A DNA stretch of 64,000 nucleotides, taken from assembly GCF_042466665.1 (NCBI RefSeq), contig NZ_CP162102.1:1240001-1304000 (forward strand). Reading direction: 5' to 3'. The notes under the pieces were generated by a model. The model was not told the origin of the DNA. It did not search any database and saw only the letters and a program-made list of their open reading frames with translations. Each line of letters starts with the position of its first letter. Within the stretch, counting starts at the first letter, position 1. This document shows positions 52,609-62,087 of the stretch, one piece after another. The position numbers and the translations under genes were made by a program. This DNA comes from Peterkaempfera podocarpi (GTDB lineage: Bacteria; Actinomycetota; Actinomycetes; Streptomycetales; Streptomycetaceae).

Positions 52609-53933
52609 CGGCTTCCCCTCTCGGCTCCGGCGGCCCGGTGCGCGGCTTTGGGCGCCCCCGGGCCGTACCGGGGCGCCGGCCCCGCTGCGGGATCCGTGCC
52701 GGCCACGGTGCACACCAGCTCACGCAGGCGGTGCAGGGCCGGGGTCTCGGGGACGGCTCCGGCCAGGTGGCGCATGCTGTGGGCCAGCAGCCGTCCGATG
52801 CGGTCCTCGACCGCGGCGCGGGCCCCGGTCGACACCAGCACCTGGCGTACCTCCGCCAGGTCGGCGGGCGACAGATCACGGACTCCGAGGGCGCGGTCCA
52901 GCACGGCGAGCGAGGACCGGTCGCCGCGCGCGGCGGCGTTGGCCCTGGCGACGGCTGTGAGATAGGTGGGTTTGCCCTCGCGGACGTCGTCTCCGGAGGG
53001 CTTCCCCGTGCGCCTGGGGTCGGCGAACACATCGTCGAGGTCGTCGCGGAGCTGGAAGGCGATCCCGGCGCACCGTCCCGCCGAACGCAGCGCCCGGGTG
53101 GCGGCGGCTCCCGCTCCGGCCAGGGCGGCGCCGAGCGCGAGGGGCCGCTCCACCGAGTACAGAGCGCTCTTGAGCCAGGCGATGCGCACCGCCCGGGCCG
53201 CCGAGCGGCAGGCGGTGGCCTGGCCCTGCACGTCGAGGTACTGGCCCGCGACCATCTCCGTGCGCATCGCACTCCAGATGCCGCGCACCCGGTGGGCCGC
53301 CTCGGGGTCGAGCCCGGCGTCGGCGAAGGTGTCGTCCGCCCAGGCCAGGGCGAGGTCCCCGGCCAGGACCGCGGCGGCGGCGCCGAAGGAGCCGCCTGCC
53401 TCCCGGGGGACCGAGGTGGCGTACTGGGCGGCGAGGTCGGCGTGGAGAGCAGGGCGGCCGCGGCGCAGCGGGGAGTGGTCCATGACGTCGTCGTGGACCA
53501 GCGCGCAGGTCTGGACGAGTTCCAGGGCGGCGGCGACACGCAGGGCGCAGGCCGTCCCGGCCATGTCCGTACCTCCCCCGCAGGCCCGCAGACTCCACCA
53601 CAGGAGCCGGGAGCGCATGCGTTTGCCGCCGTCGAGGGTGAAGCGGGCGACCCGTTCGGCGACGTCCCGGGCGAAGACGCCGTCGAGGGCGGCGGCCTGG
53701 GCGGTGCGGCGGCGCAGGATCTCGGCGAGCACACGGCCGACCGCCGCCGGGACGTCGGCGTCCACCGCGGCCGTGCCGGGCGCCGCCGGAGCAGCGCCGG
53801 GGACGGGGAGTCCGCTGCCTGTGCCCGGCCCGGACGGTGCGGGCGCCACAGCGGGGGGCAGGCCTCGCAGCCCATGGTCCGGGTCCGGTGGCTGCCCGGG
53901 GGCGGCACTCGCCTCGGCCAGGGTGCGGCGCAT
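52605..53933 (-). CDS. crtE: geranylgeranyl diphosphate synthase-like polyprenyl synthetase CrtE
   Basis: 442 residues from ATG 53933, chosen for AGAGGAG six bases upstream; a GTG at 53984 is in frame. Both aspartate-rich motifs are present: VHDDVMDHSPLRRG (D148-D149) and FQLRDDLDDVFAD (D297 onward). DGGKRMRSRLLWW holds the IPP-binding basic residues. The first 60 residues are Pro/Ala-rich and variable, as in other streptomycete CrtE. It makes the C20 precursor for carotenoids. Coupled translationally to crtI. Confidence 0.92.
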   Translation of the reverse strand: MRRTLAEASAAPGQPPDPDHGLRGLPPAVAPAPSGPGTGSGLPVPGAAPAAPGTAAVDADVPAAVGRVLAEILRRRTAQAAALDGVFARDVAERVARFTLDGGKRMRSRLLWWSLRACGGGTDMAGTACALRVAAALELVQTCALVHDDVMDHSPLRRGRPALHADLAAQYATSVPREAGGSFGAAAAVLAGDLALAWADDTFADAGLDPEAAHRVRGIWSAMRTEMVAGQYLDVQGQATACRSAARAVRIAWLKSALYSVERPLALGAALAGAGAAATRALRSAGRCAGIAFQLRDDLDDVFADPRRTGKPSGDDVREGKPTYLTAVARANAAARGDRSSLAVLDRALGVRDLSPADLAEVRQVLVSTGARAAVEDRIGRLLAHSMRHLAGAVPETPALHRLRELVCTVAGTDPAAGPAPRYGPGAPKAAHRAAGAERGSR

Positions 53934-54169
53934 ACCGGCTCCTCTCGTCGGGTCCACCGAACGGTTCCCGTTCACCTCCCGCACGGTCCCCTTCTTGGCT
54001 GCGGGGAACGCGCTCCTGTGGCAGGAGCGCCCGAACGGCGGGTGCCCGGCCTCTCATCGAGGCGCCCGGGCACGGACCGTCCCAAGCTGGGCCCCGCCGG
54101 CCCGCCCTCGGGGCGACACCGCGCGCCGCCGCGCGACAGGGGCCCTGCCTGTCGCTTCTCCACGGGAGA

Positions 54170-55807
54170 TCAGTCCTGGTGCTCGGGCTGGGTGGGATCG
54201 GCGGTGAGCGCGGCGACCTTCCGGCGTTGTACGGGGGTGGAGGGCATCTCCACGAGGTCGCGGAAGTACCAGGCGCTGAGGGTGGCCCGCAGCCGCCGGC
54301 GGCGGGAGGCCGGAGCGTCCGGGGAGAGCTTCAGGGGCTGCGGGAGGCGGCGGGCCATCACCACATAGGCCTTCTCGGAAGGCAGCGGCTGGTGGGCCTC
54401 GCCGTAGCCGCCCTCGACGGACTGGCTGATGAACCCGGTCTCCGTCCCCTCCTCCAGGAGTTCACGCTCATGGGCCTGCAGCGCCAGGCAGGCACGTCTG
54501 GTGATCCAGAAGGCCACTGCGGGAAGCACAAAGAAGCAGACCCGCATAAACCAGTTCAGGTCGTTGACGGAGAGGTGGAAGACATAGGCGAGGACGTCCT
54601 GTCCTCCGTCGGCCAGCAGCACCAGGTACCAGGTGATTGCGGCGGCCCCCAGGGCGGTGCGCGCGGGCTGGTTGCGCGGCCGGTCGGCCAGGTGGTGCTC
54701 TCCCAGGTCGCCGGTGAGCCATCGTTCGAAGACGGGATAGGCGTAGAGCGCCAGGAAGAACAGCATGGGCAGCACCACGGCCGGCAGCAGGGGGTTCCAC
54801 GAGACGGTGTGGCCCCACACCCGCGTCTCCGCTCCCGGCATCAGCCGGAGTGCTCCCTCCAGGAAGCCCATGTACCAGTCAGGCTGCGCGTCAGTGGACA
54901 CCTGGTCCGCCCGGTAGGGGCCGTACTCGAAGATCGGATTGATCTGTGCGATGCCCCCCATCAGCGCCAGCACGCCGAAGACGGCGAAGAACAGGCCGAC
55001 GGACTTGCCGGTGTACTGCGGGAACAGCGGCTTGCCCAGCACATTGCGGCCGGTCGCACCCCGGCCGGCCCACTGGGTGTGCTTCAGGTACACCACCAGT
55101 CCCAGGTGGGCGCTGATGAGTGCGGCCAGGAGGCCGGGGATCAGCAGGATGTGTGTGACGTAGAGCCGGGGGATGATCTCGGTGCCGGGGAACATGCCGC
55201 CGAAGACGAAGAAGCTCAGATATGTGCCGACCAGGGGGACCGAGAGGATGAACCCCTGGGCGGTCCGCAGGCCGGTGCCCGACAGCAGGTCGTCGGGCAG
55301 GGAGTACCCCGCGAAGCCCTCCAGCAGGGCGAGAAGGAACAGGGTGACGCCGATCATCCAGTTGATCTCCCGGGGCCGACGGAAGGCGCCGGTGAAGAAG
55401 ATGCGCAGGAGATGGATGCTGATGGAGGCGAGGAACAGCAGGGCGGCCCAGTGATGGACCTGCCGGATCAGCAGCCCGCCGCGGATGTCGAAGCTGATGT
55501 CGACCGTCGACTTGTAGGCCTCGGACATCCGGACACCGCGCAGGGGCAGGTAGGAACCGTGGTAGACCGTCTTCGCCGCACCGGGATGGAAGAAGAACGT
55601 CAGAAAGACTCCGGTGATCAGGAGCACCACGAAGCTGTACAGGGCCAGTTCGCCCAGCAGGAAGGACCAGTGGTCGGGGAACGCCTTCCGCAGCAGTTCC
55701 TTGCCGGCCTTCATCAGCGGGATCCGCCGATCGAGGGCGACCGCCGTCTGCTCCGCCGCTGCCCCGACCTTTCGTTCGAGCCTCTTCTTCATCCCGAACA
55801 GCAGCAT
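54170..55807 (-). CDS. qcrB: orphan cytochrome b (QcrB-like)
   Basis: 545 residues from ATG 55807 with GGAGCAATCCG upstream. Membrane helices carry the two heme-ligand His pairs: RQVHHWAALLF and SISIHLLRIFF with YVTHILLIPGLLAAL and ISAHLGLVVYL. The Qo-like segment INPIFEYGPYRADQ replaces the usual PEWY box region and PDWYMGFLEGALRL follows. This is the actinobacterial bc1 cytochrome b layout. Normally it sits in qcrCAB; here qcrC and qcrA are absent, so it is a second, stand-alone copy. It may pair with the main bcc complex or another electron donor. Confidence 0.9.
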   Translation of the reverse strand: MLLFGMKKRLERKVGAAAEQTAVALDRRIPLMKAGKELLRKAFPDHWSFLLGELALYSFVVLLITGVFLTFFFHPGAAKTVYHGSYLPLRGVRMSEAYKSTVDISFDIRGGLLIRQVHHWAALLFLASISIHLLRIFFTGAFRRPREINWMIGVTLFLLALLEGFAGYSLPDDLLSGTGLRTAQGFILSVPLVGTYLSFFVFGGMFPGTEIIPRLYVTHILLIPGLLAALISAHLGLVVYLKHTQWAGRGATGRNVLGKPLFPQYTGKSVGLFFAVFGVLALMGGIAQINPIFEYGPYRADQVSTDAQPDWYMGFLEGALRLMPGAETRVWGHTVSWNPLLPAVVLPMLFFLALYAYPVFERWLTGDLGEHHLADRPRNQPARTALGAAAITWYLVLLADGGQDVLAYVFHLSVNDLNWFMRVCFFVLPAVAFWITRRACLALQAHERELLEEGTETGFISQSVEGGYGEAHQPLPSEKAYVVMARRLPQPLKLSPDAPASRRRRLRATLSAWYFRDLVEMPSTPVQRRKVAALTADPTQPEHQD

Positions 55808-56213
55808 CGGATTGCTCCTCGTTCCACGGAATCACGTCGGCGTCCGGCACAGGCTCCCGCTCGGATCCATTACCGTGCCCCTCAGCCGCGGACAGCAATC
55901 GGAGCCCGCTCCGAACGGCCGAACACCGACGGCCCCGCGACCGGACCGCCGAACGGACGTCGTCGGCCTACCGGCGAGGGACGCGGGGCTTCACCGGGCA
56001 GGGCCTCTCCCCCGGCACCTCGGCTCTCCGCGTCAGCAACGGCATCGCGCTACGGCGGCCCGCGGTCGGCCCTCCGGAGTTCGACCACTCGCCCTGGCGG
56101 CCTGTGCCCGGCCGGGTTGCCGGGGGATCGCCACGCGCTTGAACTGGTAGGGGGTGCACTGCGCCGATCGGTGTGGCGCACCTGGCCCGGTGATGAGGGC
56201 GGAGGTGCATTCC
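55808..56213. other. divergent intergenic region
   Basis: Between qcrB (minus) and the sensor gene (plus). No gene is supported. The last 25 bases (GGGCGGAGGTGCATTC) repeat the leader of the paralogous sensor gene at 22588-22603, so the duplicated unit includes the ribosome binding site. Confidence 0.5.
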
Positions 56214-58523
56214 ATGCCCCACCACGGCGACGTACTGATGGTGATCGACGAGCGTGGACGGGTGATCGAGTGGCGACGTGAGGCCGAGGAACTGTTGGGA
56301 TGGTCCGAGGTGGAGGCCGTCGGCCAGTCCCTCGCCACGCTGATGGGCGACGTCGAAACCGCCGACGGATGGCGCAGGGATGCCTTCTCCGACGTGCCCC
56401 CGCTGCTGGTCAAGCCGGAGGTGCGTGGCTCTTCCGTGGTCTGGCGGGTTTGCGCGGCGGACGAGGCCGTGGCGCAGCCGGAGGACGTGGCGGTGTTGAA
56501 GGCCATGTTCACCCAGTCGCCCGTGGGGCTGCACGTCCTCGACGATCAACTGCGTGTGGTCCGCATGAACACCGCCACCCGCGGGCCGCACGACGCGCCG
56601 GTGGGAGACCTGCTCGGCAGACGATTCACCGAGGCCTACGAACTCGAGGACGCCGAGGACGTGCTCGCGATGGCCCGCAGAGTCCTGGAGAGCGGCGAGC
56701 CGGTGCTGAACCGGCTCGTCCGGGGCACCGAGGCACCGGCCGTGCGCAAGCGCCGCATCTACTCCGTCTCCTTCGTCCGCCTGGAGAACGGCGAGGGGAA
56801 AGTGCTCGGCCTGCTGGCGTCCTCGGTCGACGTCACCGAGCGCGAGAACGGACAGAAGCGCCTGGCTCTCCTGGACGCGGTCCGCGCCCGGGTGGGGCGG
56901 CGGCTGGACGTGCTTGCCGTATGCCAGGACCTGGTGGACGCGATGGTGCCGGCCTTCACGGGCATCGCCGTCGTCGAGGTGGTCGAGGGTGTCGTCCGCG
57001 GAGAGGAACCTCCCCTGGTCCCGGTCCACCGGGACGTCCCGCTGCGCCGGACGGCCTTCCGGGGGCGGATCTCGGCATACCCGGTCGGGGACGTGCGTCC
57101 GCTGCCTTCGGGAACTCCCTTCGCGCGGGTGCTGCGCGACCTTCGCCCCCGTCTCCTCCCGATCGACAGGGACAGCACATGGCTCATCTGCGACCCGGCC
57201 CGAGCCCGCTCCATCAGCCAGTCCGAGGTCCATTCCCTCATCGCGGCGCCGCTGGCGTTGCGCGGCCATGCACTGGGTGTGGTGAGTTTCTACCGTCACC
57301 AGCAGGAGGACCCCTTCGAAGAGGAAGACCTCCAGCTCGCGTCCGATGTGTGTGCGCACACCGCTCTCTGCATCGACAACGCCCGCCGCTTCACCCGTGA
57401 GCGGACCATCGCAGCAACCCTTCAGCGCAGGCTGCTTCCCCAGGATCCGGCTGCACAGAGTTCCGTGGAGGTCTGCCAACTGCACCTGCCCGGTCCGGAG
57501 GGCGGCGGCGCCTGGTTCGACTCGATCGCGCTGCCCGGCGCACGGACCGCGCTGGTCGTCGGCGAGGTCGCCGGACGCGGCATCGCCGCGGCGACCACGA
57601 TGGGACAACTCCGCACGGCCCTCCACTCACTCGCCCCGTTGGACGTGGGCCCGGACGAACTGCTGGCCCGGCTGAACGACACCGCGACCCGCCTCGCAGC
57701 CGAACGCGCCGCGCTGCCGCCAGGGGATCCTCTTCACCGAGAGCCACTCACCGCCGGTTGTGCCATCGCGATCTACGATCCGGTCGCCCTGACCTGCACC
57801 ATCGCCCGCGCCGGTCTTCCGGAGCCGGTCGCCCTCCTCGCCGACGGCACCTCGCACACCCTGCGTGTTCCTCCCGGCCCCCTCCTCGCGGGAACAGGCA
57901 AGGCGCCCTTTCCCGCAACAACCGTCAGCCTCCCCGAAGGGGCCGTCCTGGCGATGGCCACCGGCTGGATCGCCGACGAGATTCTGGCCGGTCGCCTGAG
58001 CCCACTGCTGAACGACGCCGGCAGGCGGAGCCTGCCGGATCTGTGCGACGCCATCGCGAACGCACCCCGGCGCTGCCGCCGGACGGAGGAGACACTGCTG
58101 CTGCTCGCTCGTACCAGAGCGTTGCCGGTGGACCAGGTCATGACCCTCTCCCTGCCGGCGGACCCCGAGGCCGCGCCGATCGCCCGCGCAGCAGCCCGGA
58201 GCCGGCTGAGAGCCTGGGGCGTGGACGAAGAGGTCGCCTTCACCAATGAGCTCATCGTCAGCGAACTGGTCGGCAATGCGGTCCGCTACGGCACTCCGCC
58301 CCTGCAACTACGACTGATCTTCGAGCGGATGCTGACCAGCGAGGTCAGCGACTCGGCGACCAGCGCTCCGCATGTCAAACACGCCCGGACCATCGACGAG
58401 AGGGGGCGCGGGCTGTTCATCATCGCCAGCATCGCGGACCAGTGGGGCGCCCGGTACGGCGATCAGGGAAAGACCGTCTGGGCGGAGCAGACAACCGGAT
58501 CACCCCACGCCGCGCCGTTGTGA
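56214..58523 (+). CDS. PAS-PAS-GAF-PP2C-like-HATPase sensor protein (intact paralogue)
   Basis: 769 residues from ATG 56214, GGCGGAGGTG upstream. Order: PAS about 1-85, PAS about 95-215 (ending SSVDVTERENG), GAF about 220-395 (SLIAAPLALRGHALGVVSFY), signalling helix TIAATLQRRLLPQ near 400, PP2C/SpoIIE about 415-625, HATPase about 640-765 with N-box TNELIVSELVGNAVRYG and G-box ERGRGLFIIASIADQWG. The PP2C metal site is altered: A433 for Asp in GGAWFD, and E451 for Asp in GEVAGRG; the terminal DD pair is also absent (RRTEETLLLLA). Phosphatase activity is therefore doubtful, while kinase activity is plausible. Confidence 0.92.
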   Translation: MPHHGDVLMVIDERGRVIEWRREAEELLGWSEVEAVGQSLATLMGDVETADGWRRDAFSDVPPLLVKPEVRGSSVVWRVCAADEAVAQPEDVAVLKAMFTQSPVGLHVLDDQLRVVRMNTATRGPHDAPVGDLLGRRFTEAYELEDAEDVLAMARRVLESGEPVLNRLVRGTEAPAVRKRRIYSVSFVRLENGEGKVLGLLASSVDVTERENGQKRLALLDAVRARVGRRLDVLAVCQDLVDAMVPAFTGIAVVEVVEGVVRGEEPPLVPVHRDVPLRRTAFRGRISAYPVGDVRPLPSGTPFARVLRDLRPRLLPIDRDSTWLICDPARARSISQSEVHSLIAAPLALRGHALGVVSFYRHQQEDPFEEEDLQLASDVCAHTALCIDNARRFTRERTIAATLQRRLLPQDPAAQSSVEVCQLHLPGPEGGGAWFDSIALPGARTALVVGEVAGRGIAAATTMGQLRTALHSLAPLDVGPDELLARLNDTATRLAAERAALPPGDPLHREPLTAGCAIAIYDPVALTCTIARAGLPEPVALLADGTSHTLRVPPGPLLAGTGKAPFPATTVSLPEGAVLAMATGWIADEILAGRLSPLLNDAGRRSLPDLCDAIANAPRRCRRTEETLLLLARTRALPVDQVMTLSLPADPEAAPIARAAARSRLRAWGVDEEVAFTNELIVSELVGNAVRYGTPPLQLRLIFERMLTSEVSDSATSAPHVKHARTIDERGRGLFIIASIADQWGARYGDQGKTVWAEQTTGSPHAAPL

Positions 58524-58701
58524 CAGACCTACGGCAGCGCCTTCCGTCGGGTCCCGCATGACGCCGTTGGTTCTCGCGTGACGGGAATCCCGGGCCGCGC
58601 CGGGTTCCTCCGAACCGACCGGCGGGCGCTACGGGTTCACGGGCAGCTGGCCCGGCCGCGGCTGCCCCGCCCCGGCCGTCCGCGTCCGACGGGGCGGCCG
58701 C

Positions 58702-60576
58702 TCATCCCGTGTCCCTGGCCTGCCGGTCCTCGTCCACCACTTCGGCGTCGACGACTTCCTCCTCCTCAGCCCCGCCCGCAGATCCCGCGGAAGCGGCGCC
58801 GACGGGGCCCGACCCGCCCGCGGCCCGGGCCTGGGCGTAGATCGCCTGCCCGATCCTCTGTGCCACCTCGGCGGCCCGGTCGGTGGCTTCCCGGACGGCG
58901 GCGGCATCCTCGCCCTTGAGTTTCTCCTTCAGATCGGCGAGTGCGGCTTCGACCTCGGACCTCACATCGCCAGGCACCTTCTCCGGGTCGTCACGCAGCA
59001 GCTTCTCCGTGCTGTAGACGAGCGTCTCGGCCCGGTTGCGGGTCTCGGCCGCCTCCCGCCTGTTGCGGTCCTCCTCGGCATGAGCTTCGGCCTCGCGCAT
59101 CATGCGGCCGATGTCGTCCTTCGGCAGCGCGGAGCCGCCGGTGATGGTCATCGACTGCTGTTTCCCGGTGCCGAGGTCCTTCGCCTGGACGTGCATGATG
59201 CCGTTGGCGTCGATGTCGAAGGCGACCTCGATCTGCGGGACGCCGCGGGGCGCCGGCGGCAGACCGGTCAGCTCGAACACCCCGAGCTTCTTGTTGGAGG
59301 CCGCCATCTCGCGCTCGCCCTGGTAGACCTGGATCTGCACCGACGGCTGGTTGTCCCCGGCCGTGGTGAAGACCTCCGAGCGCCTGGTCGGGATCGTGGT
59401 GTTGCGCTCGATCAGCCTGGTCATGATGCCGCCCTTGGTCTCGATACCGAGGGACAGCGGGGTGACGTCCAGCAGCAGGATGTCCTTGACCTCGCCCTTG
59501 AGCACACCGGCCTGCAGGGCGGCGCCGACGGCGACGACCTCGTCCGGGTTGACGCCCTTGTTGGGCTCCTTGCCGCCGGTCAGCCTCTGGACCAGCTCCG
59601 CCACCGCGGGCATCCGCGTGGAGCCGCCGACCAGGATCACATGGTCGATGTCCGAGACCTGGATGCCGGCGTCCTTGACCGCCTGGTGGAACGGTTCCGC
59701 GCACCGCTGCAGCAGATCCTCGGTGAGCTGCTGGAACTGGGCCCGGGTGAGCTTCTCCTCCAGATGCAGCGGTCCCTCGGGCGAGGCGCTGATGTACGGC
59801 AGGTTGATCGTGGTCTCGGTCGCGGCGGACAGCTCGATCTTCGCCCGCTCAGCGGCCTCTCGCAGCCGTTGCGATGCCATCTTGTCGCGGGACAGGTCCA
59901 CCCCGTAGCCGTTCCGGAACTGCTTCACCAGATGGTCGACGATCCTCTGGTCCCAGTCGTCCCCGCCCAGATGCGTGTCACCGGCGGTTGCCTTGACCTC
60001 GACCACCCCCTCGCCGATCTCCAGCAGCGAGACATCGAAGGTGCCGCCTCCCAGATCGAACACCAGGATCGTCTGGTCGTTCTCCTTGTCCAGGCCGTAG
60101 GCCAGAGCTGCCGCAGTCGGCTCGTTGATGATCCGCTGCACGTTGAGGCCCGCGATCTCACCCGCCTCCTTGGTGGCGGTGCGCTGCGCGTCGTCGAAGT
60201 AGGCCGGGACCGTGATGACGGCGTCGGTCACGTCCTCGCCCAGGTAGGCCTCCGCGTCCCGCTTGAGCTTCTGCAGCACCCGCGCGGAGATCTCCTGGCC
60301 GGTGAACCGCCTGCCGTCGACGGAACCCGTCTCGGGGAACCGCCAGTCGGCCTCACCCATGTGTCGTTTGACCGACCGCGCGGTGCGCTCCACATTGGTG
60401 ACGGCCTGCCGCTTGGCGATCTCGCCCACCAGCACTTCGCCGTCCTTGGCGAAGGCGACCACCGACGGGGTTGTACGGGACCCCTCGGTGTTGGCGACCA
60501 CTGTCGGCTCGCCGGCCTCCAGTACGCAGACCACCGAGTTTGTCGTCCCCAGGTCGATTCCCACTGCTCGCGACAC
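58702..60576 (-). CDS. dnaK: molecular chaperone DnaK (stand-alone copy)
   Basis: 624 residues from GTG 60576, with GGAAGGGAGG seven bases upstream. The ATPase domain is complete: VGIDLGTTNSVVCVLEAGEP, VITVPAYFDDAQRTATKEAG, ILVFDLGGGTFDVSLLEIGE and VILVGGSTRMPAVAELV. The linker is DILLLDVTPLSLGIET, then the substrate domain and the acidic tail EEEEVVDAEVVDED. It folds or protects proteins with DnaJ and GrpE. In Streptomyces the main dnaK is in dnaK-grpE-dnaJ-hspR; here none of these follows and no HAIR element is visible upstream, so this is probably a second copy. Confidence 0.95.
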   Translation of the reverse strand: MSRAVGIDLGTTNSVVCVLEAGEPTVVANTEGSRTTPSVVAFAKDGEVLVGEIAKRQAVTNVERTARSVKRHMGEADWRFPETGSVDGRRFTGQEISARVLQKLKRDAEAYLGEDVTDAVITVPAYFDDAQRTATKEAGEIAGLNVQRIINEPTAAALAYGLDKENDQTILVFDLGGGTFDVSLLEIGEGVVEVKATAGDTHLGGDDWDQRIVDHLVKQFRNGYGVDLSRDKMASQRLREAAERAKIELSAATETTINLPYISASPEGPLHLEEKLTRAQFQQLTEDLLQRCAEPFHQAVKDAGIQVSDIDHVILVGGSTRMPAVAELVQRLTGGKEPNKGVNPDEVVAVGAALQAGVLKGEVKDILLLDVTPLSLGIETKGGIMTRLIERNTTIPTRRSEVFTTAGDNQPSVQIQVYQGEREMAASNKKLGVFELTGLPPAPRGVPQIEVAFDIDANGIMHVQAKDLGTGKQQSMTITGGSALPKDDIGRMMREAEAHAEEDRNRREAAETRNRAETLVYSTEKLLRDDPEKVPGDVRSEVEAALADLKEKLKGEDAAAVREATDRAAEVAQRIGQAIYAQARAAGGSGPVGAASAGSAGGAEEEEVVDAEVVDEDRQARDTG

Positions 60577-61008
60577 CGTCGGCCTCCCTTCCTGCCGCAC
60601 CGTCCGCCGCACGGACTCGGCCGGGCCGCTCCGACTCGCGGTACCGGGTCGGGCGGACTCCACTGCGGCGACCGCCCCCGCTGCCTCCTCTCCTCCTCCC
60701 CGTGGGGGCGCTGCGGACACCAGTCGCAGCTCCTTCATCCTGGATGACCGTGCACAAGGCGCCCACAGAGACGTCAGACCTGGGGTGCCGGCATCCGCGG
60801 GCGGAAAACGGGCCGACACGGCCCTCCGTGGGCGTGCCCGCGCCGCGATGGACCGGCCGCGGGCCGTCGCCGACCGGATGTGCGTACCGCACGGGGCGCT
60901 CGCCTGCCGGGGGGCTGATGGTCCGGTCGGCGGGGGTGTCCGCGGCACGGGGGTCGTCGGCGGCGGAGAGGTCACCCGTCGGGGCCTGCATGCTCATAGG
61001 CTCGAACC
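60577..61008. other. divergent intergenic region upstream of dnaK
   Basis: No gene is supported. I looked for the HspR operator (CTTGAGT-N7-ACTCAAG) and for a CIRCE element and saw neither. The dnaK promoter is not evident by eye. Confidence 0.45.
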
Positions 61009-61323
61009 GTGACCGAGAACGAGATCAAGCTCAAAGCCATCGCGGCGCTCACAGCGGTGCGCGGTGGGGTCGAGGCAAGCTACGTCTCCGACCTGCTGAG
61101 CGAGGTGATCCCCACCCAGTTCGTGGTCCCCGTGACGCGAGACCCCGCGCGCATCGGCCTTTCCGTGCTCGAACAGCTCTCCGGCCCACTGGGCGCCCTT
61201 GTCAGTGGATTCATCCTCGCATTCGATGTGGTTGCGGATGCCTATGACCAGACTCAGCCGACGGACTCGACCGAGGCGATCCTGCAGCAGCTCGCCCTGG
61301 ACCTGGCCAGCGACGACTCATAG
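61009..61323 (+). CDS. small hypothetical protein
   Basis: 104 residues from GTG 61009. The sequence TENEIKLKAIAALTAVRGGV, YVSDLLSEVIP, LGALVSGFILAFDVVADAYD is mostly helical and amphipathic without a membrane segment or known motif. No ribosome binding site is seen; CATAGG at 60996-61001 could be a -10 box for a leaderless transcript. Normal codon usage supports it as a gene. Family not recognised. Confidence 0.6.
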   Translation: MTENEIKLKAIAALTAVRGGVEASYVSDLLSEVIPTQFVVPVTRDPARIGLSVLEQLSGPLGALVSGFILAFDVVADAYDQTQPTDSTEAILQQLALDLASDDS

Positions 61324-61475
61324 CCCTTGAATCCCCGCCCGGCGGCCCCGGAGGATCCGGCCGGCAGCAGGCGCCCCGGGTTGCTCGGGGTGGCCCGGCG
61401 CCCACCGGGACCCGGCGCTGCTGACGCGCTCCGTTCTGCCTCCGGGCGTCGCGGACCACGCCGACCAGTCACCCG

Positions 61476-61907
61476 TCACGGGACATCCTGGGTGTAGCCG
61501 CAGATCCAGGCCAGCAGCTCATGGGCGCCGCGGGCGTACTCACGGCTCACCGGCTCCTCGCTCTTGCCGGCCCGCACCATCCGTGCCGCGCGCTCCTCCG
61601 CCGCCAGCTCCGGGAGGCCCGGCAAAGCCGGCAGGTCCGGCAGGTCCGGTGGGTCGAGCGGATCCGGCAGGTCCGGCGGATCCGGCGGATCGGGAACGTC
61701 GACGGCCGGGCCGCCAGTGACCGGAGGCGGCTTCTCCCCGAGCGCCCACTGGCAGGCGGCCACCATTCCGACCAGGAAGTCGACCTCGTCCAGCCCCACC
61801 ACTCGGCTGCCGTACACCTCGAGCACGGCCCGCACCTGCCCGGCGGTGCGTGCACCCACCGTGGCATCGGCGCTCTCACGGTCCATGCTCTGCTCTTCTG
61901 CGGCCAT
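61476..61907 (-). CDS. hypothetical protein with Pro-Asp repeat linker
   Basis: 143 residues from ATG 61907 (GAGG eight bases upstream). A helical N-terminal domain (QVRAVLEVYGSRVVGLDEVD, FLVGMVAACQWALGE) is joined to a helical C-terminus (EYARGAHELLAWICGYT) by a linker of repeated PDPPD, PDL and PDLPAL units at about residues 70-100. No known family. The linker length probably varies between strains by slippage. Confidence 0.6.
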   Translation of the reverse strand: MAAEEQSMDRESADATVGARTAGQVRAVLEVYGSRVVGLDEVDFLVGMVAACQWALGEKPPPVTGGPAVDVPDPPDPPDLPDPLDPPDLPDLPALPGLPELAAEERAARMVRAGKSEEPVSREYARGAHELLAWICGYTQDVP

Positions 61908-62087
61908 TCCGCCAGCCTCGCCCCGGTCGACGGGGACTGCACGCCGATGCCCGCCGAACGGTGGACGGTCCGCAGGCAACCGCCATGGTGGAGCCGTGTC
62001 CTCACCCGTACGGGTGCCGCCGACAACCGGTGGGGCCGCCGGACGAGGGACACTGGAGCCCCCAAGAGGTGACGGCGGGAGCGGGGC

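Noticed and set aside
53837..56281. An 814-codon plus-strand frame across crtE and qcrB
   Set aside because: It runs antisense to two recognisable genes and through intergenic DNA. Composition is that of a frame kept open by GC bias.
59080..60747. A 555-codon frame antisense to dnaK
   Set aside because: Shadow of dnaK; antisense-to-dnaK open frames are a classic artefact (once mistaken for a glutamate dehydrogenase).
60577..61008. HAIR (HspR) or CIRCE element upstream of dnaK
   Set aside because: Neither CTTGAGT/ACTCAAG half-sites nor the CIRCE inverted repeat is visible.
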